Source: Candidatus Gastranaerophilales bacterium
GTDB lineage: Bacteria > Cyanobacteriota > Vampirovibrionia > Gastranaerophilales > Gastranaerophilaceae
DNA: 32,200 nucleotides
Assembly: GCA_016282705.1 (NCBI GenBank)
Contig: JAEELO010000044.1
Location: 1 to 32,200, forward strand
Direction: 5' to 3'
The notes beneath the pieces are model-generated. The model did no database searches and was not told the origin of the DNA. It worked only from the letters and a program-made list of their open reading frames with translations. Positions 15,673 to 21,577 of this stretch are shown one piece after another. The position numbers and the translations under genes are program-made. The stretch's first letter is position 1; the number at the start of each line of letters is the position of its first letter.

Positions 15673-16536
15673 CTATTTTGCATGTAGTCTTATTAGCTTT
15701 GCAAGTGTAGATTTTAGTTCCGCTCTTGATGAAATCATATCAATTTGACCGTATTTCATCAGATAATTTGCGGTTTGAAAGTCCGCAGGAAGGCTTTGTC
15801 TTATGGTTTGTTCAATAACTCTTCTTCCGGCAAATCCGATTCTTGCATCTTGTTCCGCAATAATTATATCACCTAAAGTTGCAAAGCTTGCGGTAACTCC
15901 TCCAAAGGTAGGTTCAGTCAGAACCGTTATATATAACAAACCTGCTTCATTAAGCTTAGCAACAGCGCAGCTTGTTTTTGCCATTTGCATTAAACTTAAA
16001 ATACTTTCCTGCATTCTTGCTCCGCCTGATGCCGTAACCGCAATCATCGGAATTCTTCTTTTTAAAGCTTCTTCCATAGCCAGTGTAACTTTTTCTCCCA
16101 CTACACTGCCCATAGAACCGCCCATAAATTCAAAATCCATTACGGCTGCAGATACTAATTGTCCTTCGATTTTTCCTACACCTGCAATAACTGCTTCATT
16201 CATATTTGTTTTTGCTTTTGCAAGTGCTATTCTCTTTTTATAAGGTTCTGTATCAGCAAATTCAAGAGGATCTGCGGTTGTTATATTCCCGAACATTTCT
16301 TCAAATGTTCCTTCATCAAATAATTGATTTATTCTTGTTCTTGCATTTATTCTAAAGTGATATCCGCATTTAGGGCATACTTCTAAATTTTCTTCAACAT
16401 CTTTTCTTAAAAGCTGAGCATTGCAGCTATAACATTTTGTCCATAATTTACCAATGCTGTCGTCTATTTGTGTATCTTTATCCCTGCGGGCAATTTGCAT
16501 TTCTTTTCTTTGTTCGAACCAATCTTTTACAGTCAT
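15673..16536 (-). CDS. accD: Acetyl-CoA carboxylase carboxyltransferase subunit beta
   Basis: 287 aa. Zinc-binding partner of AccA. An N-terminal four-cysteine zinc ribbon uses C35, C38, C54 and C57 (CYSC and CPKC). The crotonase-like core shows GKIEGQLVSAAVMDFEFMGG, GSVVGEKVTLAME, SGGARMQESILSLMQMAKT and PTFGGVTASFATLGD. A near-perfect GGAGGAAC Shine-Dalgarno precedes the ATG. It is the first gene of the accD-accA-prmA-kdsB cluster. A short hairpin followed by six T lies in its leader and may act as an attenuator. Confidence 0.98.
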   Translation of the reverse strand: MTVKDWFEQRKEMQIARRDKDTQIDDSIGKLWTKCYSCNAQLLRKDVEENLEVCPKCGYHFRINARTRINQLFDEGTFEEMFGNITTADPLEFADTEPYKKRIALAKAKTNMNEAVIAGVGKIEGQLVSAAVMDFEFMGGSMGSVVGEKVTLAMEEALKRRIPMIAVTASGGARMQESILSLMQMAKTSCAVAKLNEAGLLYITVLTEPTFGGVTASFATLGDIIIAEQDARIGFAGRRVIEQTIRQSLPADFQTANYLMKYGQIDMISSRAELKSTLAKLIRLHAK

Positions 16537-16558
16537 AAAAGAGTTCCTCCGCTAATCT

Positions 16559-16576
16559 AAAAAAGTGCTTTGCACT
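16559..16576 (-). terminator. Terminator-like hairpin in the accD leader
   Basis: On the minus strand AGTGC-AAA-GCACT is followed by TTTTTT, about ten bases before the accD Shine-Dalgarno. The five-bp stem is short, so this may be a weak attenuator or chance. A true terminator for an upstream gene is unlikely because the adjacent genes upstream are on the other strand. Confidence 0.35.
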
Positions 16577-16653
16577 ATAACAGACTTATTATACTACAAA
16601 CATTTTCAAGATTTATATTATACGATGGTTTATAATTAAAATTTTACAATCCA

Positions 16654-16662
16654 TGCTATAAT
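16654..16662 (+). promoter_or_regulatory. Extended -10 promoter candidate
   Basis: TGCTATAAT (TGn followed by a consensus TATAAT at 16657-16662), with no good -35 box. It would start transcription near 16669, about 80 bases before the first small membrane protein gene. Confidence 0.4.
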
Positions 16663-16749
16663 AGGTATTATATTTGCTCAATTTGGTCTAATATTGATAA
16701 AAAACATTCGAAAAAGAAGAATAGGTTATATTTAAGAGTCAGTGCTAAT

Positions 16750-17226
16750 ATGCAATCTGAAAAACAAATAATAAATACTTCAGGAACAGGCGCAACGGCA
16801 AAAGTTCCTTCTGAAATTGCAAATCGTTTTAATTGGGGTGCTTTCCTCCTTGACTGGATTTGGGGGGTGTTTAATAAAACATGGATTCCGTTAATTTCAT
16901 TGTTTCTTGGAATTATACAATATATAATTTCAATGAAAATAAGTATTTATTTTAATAATGTTAATTCAAGGGGGGTATCGCAACCTATAATAATTTTTAA
17001 TCTTATTTCCTTTTGTATATTATTATTATTTAAATTTTGGTATGGAATAAAAGGTAATACTTGGGCTTGGCAGAATAAAGCATGGAAAGATTCTAAGCAT
17101 TTTCATACAATACAAAAAACATGGGCAATGGCAGGGATTGCAATATTAATAGGACTATCATTGTTCTACATTTTTATATTCTTTATTTGTTTTTCTTTTG
17201 AGTTATATAAGAACAAAATGATTTAA
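16750..17226 (+). CDS. Small membrane protein, first of a tandem paralogous pair
   Basis: 158 aa of unknown function. A soluble N-terminus (INTSGTGATAKVPSEIA) leads into a Trp-rich block FNWGAFLLDWIWGVFNKTWI, then three likely membrane segments (about residues 47-67, 79-97 and 124-152). Between the last two lies YGIKGNTWAWQNKAW, a short loop shared with the next gene. The block layout resembles small DUF2628-like membrane proteins, but the family assignment is uncertain. The Shine-Dalgarno is weak (AAGAG about 12 bases upstream). The gene downstream is about 60 per cent identical in the conserved blocks, while the region between the first two membrane segments differs. Confidence 0.7.
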   Translation: MQSEKQIINTSGTGATAKVPSEIANRFNWGAFLLDWIWGVFNKTWIPLISLFLGIIQYIISMKISIYFNNVNSRGVSQPIIIFNLISFCILLLFKFWYGIKGNTWAWQNKAWKDSKHFHTIQKTWAMAGIAILIGLSLFYIFIFFICFSFELYKNKMI

Positions 17227-17363
17227 ATAAGTTATATAAAAAATAAACTTTTTTACATATTTGCAATTTATTTTTAACTTATCTTCTTAATAAATTAGCA
17301 TTTGATTGCAATATAGATTATATTTATATACAAGTATTTTTATTATATTAGAGAAAATTAAAT

Positions 17364-17849
17364 ATGTCGTATTTACAAAACAGTAATATGAAGCAAACAA
17401 TAAATACTTCAGGGAAAGGTCCAACTGCCAAAGTCCCTTTAGAAGTTGTAAAACATTTTAACTGGGGTGCATTCTTTTTTGACTGGATTTGGGGGTTGTG
17501 TAATAACAGTTATATTCCCTTAATTTCGTTAGCGCTGGGAATTATGTTTTGTATATACTCCCAAATTGCGGATACTCCAACAAAATATGCCCATTCGTAT
17601 GACTCAGGTTCTATGAACTTTTTTGGTATTCAAGTTATTATATTTATAGTATTGAAAATTTGGTATGGAATAAAGGGTAATACTTGGGCTTGGCAAAATA
17701 AAGAATGGGAAAATTCCGAATATTTTCATCATATACAAAAAATATGGGCAATGGTAGGAACCGGAATATATTTGGGTTTGTTTCTAATTATGGGGTTAAT
17801 ATTTTTGTTTTTTGGATTGTTGTTTTTAGGATTTAGAGGACTTGCTTAG
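17364..17849 (+). CDS. Small membrane protein, second of a tandem paralogous pair
   Basis: 161 aa, paralogue of the preceding gene. Shared blocks are INTSGKGPTAKVP, FNWGAFFFDWIWGLCNNSYI, IPLISLALGI, and WYGIKGNTWAWQNKEW followed by HIQKIWAM. Three membrane segments are predicted, the last very hydrophobic (GLFLIMGLIFLFFGLLFLG). The start is at 17364 with a loosely placed GAGA upstream; an internal Met (MKQTINTSG) aligns better with the start region of the paralogue but lacks a Shine-Dalgarno. A 137-base AT-rich spacer with no terminator separates the two. Convergent with argS. Function unknown. Confidence 0.7.
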   Translation: MSYLQNSNMKQTINTSGKGPTAKVPLEVVKHFNWGAFFFDWIWGLCNNSYIPLISLALGIMFCIYSQIADTPTKYAHSYDSGSMNFFGIQVIIFIVLKIWYGIKGNTWAWQNKEWENSEYFHHIQKIWAMVGTGIYLGLFLIMGLIFLFFGLLFLGFRGLA

Positions 17850-17876
17850 GACTGTTCTCTTCCCTTAACCCGTAAT

Positions 17877-19646
17877 TTACATTCTTTCAGGCGCTGTTAC
17901 CGCTATAAGTTTTAATGCTGCCTCAAGAATTAATGTAACTGCTTTGACTACAGATAATCTTGCAAACATAAGTTTTTCATCTTCAACAAGCACTTTTGAG
18001 AAAGTATAAAATTGATGAAAATTAGCTGATAATTCCTGTAAATATTTAGTTAATAAATAAGGGGTTCTGTTTTTAGCTGCATTTTGAACAACCGATTTAA
18101 ATTCCTCTAATTTAAGAAGTAATTTTTTAGTTGTTTCCAATGTCTTTTCATCATCTGTTTCCCATAAAACATCAAAATCATTTGCTTTTAAGTTGTTTAT
18201 AATATTTTCTAAATCCGTAACAGATGGTTCAGTAGATGTCTTATTAATAACATCAAACTTTTCCTGAACGGCATGTCTTAGAATTGAGCAGGCCCTTGCA
18301 TGAGCGTATTGAACATAAAATACAGGATTTTCATCCGTTTTTGATTTGGCAAGTTCAATGTCAAAATCAAGAGTAGTATCTATGCTCCTCATAATCATCC
18401 AATATCTTGTTGCATCAACTCCTACATCCTCGATTAATTCGTCAAGAGTAATCATTTTCGTTCTCTTGCCCATTCTGACCTGTTCACCATTCATAACAAG
18501 GTTTACAAGCTGCCCTAAAAGAACTTCAAGTGAATTGGGATTATATCCTAAAACTTCAATTGCAGCTTTCATTCTCGGAATATAGCCATGGTGGTCTGCT
18601 CCCCATATATTTAATAGAGTGTCAAAACCTCTTTGCAATTTATTATAATGGTATGCTATATCAGCTGTTAAATATGTATATGCGCCGTCTGACTTTTTTA
18701 TAACTCTGTCCTGATCATCGCCATATTTAGATGATGCAAACCATAATGCGCCGTCTTTATTATATAAAACACCAAGTTCATCCAGCTTCTTAATACATTC
18801 TTCGACTTTACCTGATTCATGAAGAGTTAATTCGCTAAAATAATTATCAAAATGAGTGTTAAATTCTTCCAATAATGCCTGCTGCAGACTTAACATCTTT
18901 AATCTGGCATATTTTGAAAGGAATTTTAAATCATCGCCGTTGAAATTACCGTTATAATTTTTTTTAATTTCATCGGCTTTAACAGGCTCTTTTTCTACAA
19001 ATTCTTTTGCAACAGGAATTAAATACTCACCGGTATAATAATTTTTTGCTTCTTCTTCATCTTCTGGGAAATTAATTTCTGTTCCCAGCTCCTGTAAAAT
19101 TCTTATATATAATGATTTGCCGAGCTTTTGTATCTGGCTTCCGGCATCATTAATATAAAATTCCTGATAGACATCAAATCCTGAATATTTCATCACATTC
19201 GCAAGTGCACTGCCCATAGCAGCCCATCTGCCATGCCCTATATGAAACGGGCCTGTCGGATTTGCACTTACATATTCAAGAATTACTTTGTTTCCCTTGC
19301 CGATGTTATTTTTTGCATAATCAAGTTTTTTATCTATAATCTCCGCAAGAATATTATTCAGCATATTATTATGTAATTTAAAATTAATAAAACCTGCTGC
19401 AATATTTATCTCAAAATTATCTTTTTTTATGTTTTCGGCAATGGTTTCCGCTATTTTAACAGGCGGAAGTTTTGCATATCTTGAAAGAGATGATACATTA
19501 ATTGCAAAATCGCCAAATTGAGCATTTTTGGGAATTTCCGTTTGAAGAGAATACTCATCAGCAGCGGTCATTTGACCAAGCATTCCTTTCTCTTTCAAAT
19601 TATCAATTGTTTCGGCTATTTTTTCCAAAAAATACTCTTTTAACAT
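17877..19646 (-). CDS. argS: Arginine--tRNA ligase
   Basis: 589 aa. Class I synthetase that charges tRNA-Arg. The N-terminal Add-1 domain (about 1-110) is followed by the catalytic core with SANPTGPFHIGHGRWAAMGS carrying the HIGH motif, then YFINDAGSQIQKLG-type segments (YINDAGSQ), NIWGADHHGYIPRM, and MGKRTKMITLDELIEDVG in the place of KMSKS. The anticodon-binding DALR domain forms the C-terminus and ends VTAPERM, as in the family. AGAGAG lies about eight bases upstream of the ATG. No terminator is visible between it and the convergent membrane protein gene. Confidence 0.97.
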   Translation of the reverse strand: MLKEYFLEKIAETIDNLKEKGMLGQMTAADEYSLQTEIPKNAQFGDFAINVSSLSRYAKLPPVKIAETIAENIKKDNFEINIAAGFINFKLHNNMLNNILAEIIDKKLDYAKNNIGKGNKVILEYVSANPTGPFHIGHGRWAAMGSALANVMKYSGFDVYQEFYINDAGSQIQKLGKSLYIRILQELGTEINFPEDEEEAKNYYTGEYLIPVAKEFVEKEPVKADEIKKNYNGNFNGDDLKFLSKYARLKMLSLQQALLEEFNTHFDNYFSELTLHESGKVEECIKKLDELGVLYNKDGALWFASSKYGDDQDRVIKKSDGAYTYLTADIAYHYNKLQRGFDTLLNIWGADHHGYIPRMKAAIEVLGYNPNSLEVLLGQLVNLVMNGEQVRMGKRTKMITLDELIEDVGVDATRYWMIMRSIDTTLDFDIELAKSKTDENPVFYVQYAHARACSILRHAVQEKFDVINKTSTEPSVTDLENIINNLKANDFDVLWETDDEKTLETTKKLLLKLEEFKSVVQNAAKNRTPYLLTKYLQELSANFHQFYTFSKVLVEDEKLMFARLSVVKAVTLILEAALKLIAVTAPERM

Positions 19647-19705
19647 AATTTTGCTCTCTTAATGTTTATCACATTAATTAATATAGCAAAAAAATGCGTT
19701 GATAC

Positions 19706-19846
19706 CTAACCTTTTATTTTGCCGTGCAACGATTGATTTATACATATTGAATATAAATCTAAATTGCCTTTTATGCCGTTTACGCTTCCGAGCAAATTTC
19801 TCAGTTTTTGAATAGTATCATTAGATAATATTTTTTCCTTGTTCAT
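19706..19846 (-). CDS. Small ORF of 46 codons, candidate microprotein
   Basis: I translated this by hand. It starts MNKEKILSNDTIQKLRNLLG and ends NQSLHGKIKG. GAGG lies six bases before the ATG. It is probably helical and soluble, with one Cys. It lies upstream of argS on the same strand, separated by 59 bases. A second ORF of nearly equal size lies just upstream with a similar layout (a Lys-Leu helix, then an aliphatic/aromatic segment), so the two may be related. No database family is recognised, and coding status rests on the Shine-Dalgarno and the similarity only. Confidence 0.45.
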   Translation of the reverse strand: MNKEKILSNDTIQKLRNLLGSVNGIKGNLDLYSICINQSLHGKIKG

Positions 19847-19858
19847 GACTGCCTCGAA

Positions 19859-19883
19859 AATATCAACTTCTTATTTTGATATT
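19859..19883. promoter_or_regulatory. Inverted repeat before the 46-codon ORF
   Basis: AATATCAA (19859-19866) and TTGATATT (19876-19883), eight bp perfect with a nine-base spacer, directly upstream of the Shine-Dalgarno of the 46-codon ORF. It could be an operator or an mRNA hairpin that shields the ribosome site. Confidence 0.35.
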
Positions 19884-19944
19884 CCCTGATAAAAAAAATA
19901 TAAACAAATTTGCTAAATATTATTAATGATATTTAATATTAGTT

Positions 19945-20082
19945 TTATATGACAGCAACTTCAAACTGCTCTTTAACAATAACATCGAATATATCTACTG
20001 TTGATTTAACATTATCGATGTTATCGATTAGTTTTCTTACGTCTGTTTCAATTTTTGGCAAAGTTTTTGTATTTTCGTTCAT
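19945..20082 (-). CDS. Small ORF of 45 codons, candidate microprotein
   Basis: Translated by hand: starts MNENTKTLPKIETDVRKLID and ends KEQFEVAVI. GGAG lies about ten bases before the ATG, and a TATAAT at 20131..20126 could be its -10 box. The sequence is acidic and helical (DNIDNVKSTVDIFDVIV). It resembles the next ORF downstream in length, in the MN start and in the KL-hydrophobic pattern, with no strong identity. Function unknown. Confidence 0.45.
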   Translation of the reverse strand: MNENTKTLPKIETDVRKLIDNIDNVKSTVDIFDVIVKEQFEVAVI

Positions 20083-20125
20083 GTTTTTTTTCTCCACAAA
20101 ACTACCATGCAAATTGTCGGCTTAA

Positions 20126-20131
20126 ATTATA
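20126..20131 (-). promoter_or_regulatory. -10 box candidate for the small-ORF pair
   Basis: TATAAT on the minus strand, about 44 bases upstream of the 45-codon ORF. The sequence 17 bases further up is T-rich with only a weak -35 match. Confidence 0.3.
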
Positions 20132-20249
20132 AAAACTTTAGTGAATTGATAAAAAATTAACAAAATATTACAATTAAAAATTTAGCTTAATCTTTTTTAT
20201 AATAGAATTTTGTCTATTTCTTATATTTTAAAATAGGAATATTAAGATT

Positions 20250-20380
20250 TGTTAATCCCTTGATTTGCAGTAAATACTTGAATTTATGGTTTTTTTGCAG
20301 TTAAATTAAAAATTCTAGGGATTAATTTAGCAATTTTTTTCAATCACAAGTATTCATGATTGTGTACACTAGCTAAATCA
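20250..20380. other. Region of nested inverted repeats before the Pro/Gln-rich gene
   Basis: The 331 bases between 20083 and 20413 hold no gene. Three inverted pairs occur: TTAATCCCT (20252-20260) with AGGGATTAA (20317-20325); ATTTAGC (20325-20331) with GCTAAAT (20372-20378); and inside the second, CAATCA (20341-20346) with TGATTG (20357-20362). There is also an imperfect direct repeat TTGCAGTAAAT / TTGCAGTTAAAT (about 20264 and 20296). This could fold as a structured 5' leader or small RNA, or hold operators. I cannot match it to a known riboswitch. Confidence 0.4.
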
Positions 20381-20413
20381 TGTGTAAAAAGGTAGTATAA
20401 TAAGGAGTTAAAA

Positions 20414-21526
20414 ATGATACAAACACCCCAAATGCAATATATGCCGGTTCAACAGCCAGTACAAGCTGCTTATCAACCGCAAGTTCAAACTGCACCTGTT
20501 CAGTATAATCAAACACCGGGTGTGTTATATAATTATCCGACGACAAGTTGTTATTCACAACCTTATTGTACAGGAAAATCACAATATAACGGAGTTAATA
20601 TAGAAATTATAAATCCTCAGGGACAGGGAATGTCTCCTCAAGGTTGTTATCAGATGCCTGCACAATATGTTCCTGTTCAACAACAGGTAGCAATACCGCA
20701 GCCATATGCAGTTCCTTATCCTGTTTCTCAGGCAGTAAATCAAGCTCCTCAACCATATATGCAGCCGACATATGTTCAACCTCAACAACCGGCTGTACAA
20801 CAAATTCCTGCTCCGCAGATAACTCCTCAACAACCTCAAATTCAACCAGCATATGTTCAACCTCAACAACCGGCTCCGCAGGTAGTTCAACCACAAACAG
20901 TTCCTGCAATTCAACAACCGGCAATTCCGGATAACTCACCGTTACCTGAATCATTTGCAGGTCGTTTAAAAAGCTCAAATCCGGATGAACAAAAAGCAGC
21001 AATTGAAGAAATCGCAGAAGCAGTAAAAAATAATAAACCGGAAGGCAGAGTTCTCATTGACACAGTAGTTGTTGATGCATTAGTTGATATTATTGATAAA
21101 GATACTTCTTCTCTTCAAGCTCCAAGTCCTGAAGTATTAGCATTAAGACAAAAACCTCAAGATCAATTATCTGCAGCTGAAAAAGAGAAAGCAACAACTC
21201 CTTCTCCGTTAGAAAAGGCTGAAATTAATCAACGCTATGCTTTATATACAATAGCTTATATGCAAGACAGATTAAACAAAGAAGTAGAAGCAGCAAAAGG
21301 TCAACCGGTTGAATTAAAAGACCTTCCTTGTATAGAAAAAGTTATAGATACTGTAAAATCAAATCAGAATCCAATGTTAAGAGCAAGCGCAATAGCTTCA
21401 TTATCTTATATTGCAAGACCTGGATACAAAGCTGATTTATCAACAATATTTGAATTAGCTAAAAACGATGAAGATGCAGATGTTAGAGATGCAGCAGCAA
21501 AAGCATTGGAAGCTTTAAATAAATAA
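20414..21526 (+). CDS. Pro/Gln-rich protein with C-terminal HEAT-like repeats
   Basis: 370 aa, unnamed. Residues 1-175 are low complexity, dominated by Gln, Pro, Tyr, Val and Ala, with repeats of the type YVQPQQPA; there is no signal peptide. Residues about 178-370 are helical and look like HEAT repeats: FAGRLKSSNPDEQKAAIEEI, LVDIIDKD, MLRASAIASLSYIARPG, and DADVRDAAAKALEAL, the last a typical HEAT consensus. Such proteins usually act as scaffolds; the disordered part may mediate multivalent contacts. AAGGAG lies six bases before the ATG. A bidirectional terminator follows. The 280 bases upstream contain nested inverted repeats. Confidence 0.75.
   Translation: MIQTPQMQYMPVQQPVQAAYQPQVQTAPVQYNQTPGVLYNYPTTSCYSQPYCTGKSQYNGVNIEIINPQGQGMSPQGCYQMPAQYVPVQQQVAIPQPYAVPYPVSQAVNQAPQPYMQPTYVQPQQPAVQQIPAPQITPQQPQIQPAYVQPQQPAPQVVQPQTVPAIQQPAIPDNSPLPESFAGRLKSSNPDEQKAAIEEIAEAVKNNKPEGRVLIDTVVVDALVDIIDKDTSSLQAPSPEVLALRQKPQDQLSAAEKEKATTPSPLEKAEINQRYALYTIAYMQDRLNKEVEAAKGQPVELKDLPCIEKVIDTVKSNQNPMLRASAIASLSYIARPGYKADLSTIFELAKNDEDADVRDAAAKALEALNK
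20769..20875 (+). repeat. Duplicated 26-bp coding repeat in the Pro/Gln-rich region
   Basis: The same 26 bases, beginning CATATGTTCAACC and ending AACCGGCT, occur at 20769-20794 and 20850-20875, encoding the TYVQPQQPA / AYVQPQQPA units. Identity at DNA level implies recent duplication within the low-complexity region. Confidence 0.8.
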
Positions 21527-21545
21527 TAAAAATAAATTCTTTAAT

Positions 21546-21577
21546 AAAAAAGCAGATGTTTAATCATCTGCTTTTTT
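21546..21577. terminator. Bidirectional rho-independent terminator
   Basis: Stem AAAAAGCAGATG (21546-21557 plus the G at 21558) pairs with CATCTGCTTTTT (21565-21577) around a six-base TTTAAT loop; both strands end in a T-run. It serves the convergent HEAT-like gene and the 845-aa gene, whose stop codon is inside the stem end. Confidence 0.85.

Noticed and set aside
17850-17876. Terminator between the second membrane protein gene and argS
   Set aside because: No stem with a T-run is present in the 27-base gap.
20396-20401. TATAAT as a promoter for the gene at 20414
   Set aside because: The start point would fall after the AAGGAG Shine-Dalgarno, removing it from the mRNA, and no -35 box is present.
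20579-21002. Long open frames opposite or offset to the Pro/Gln-rich gene
   Set aside because: They are low-complexity shadows of a repetitive coding region and have no credible ribosome sites.
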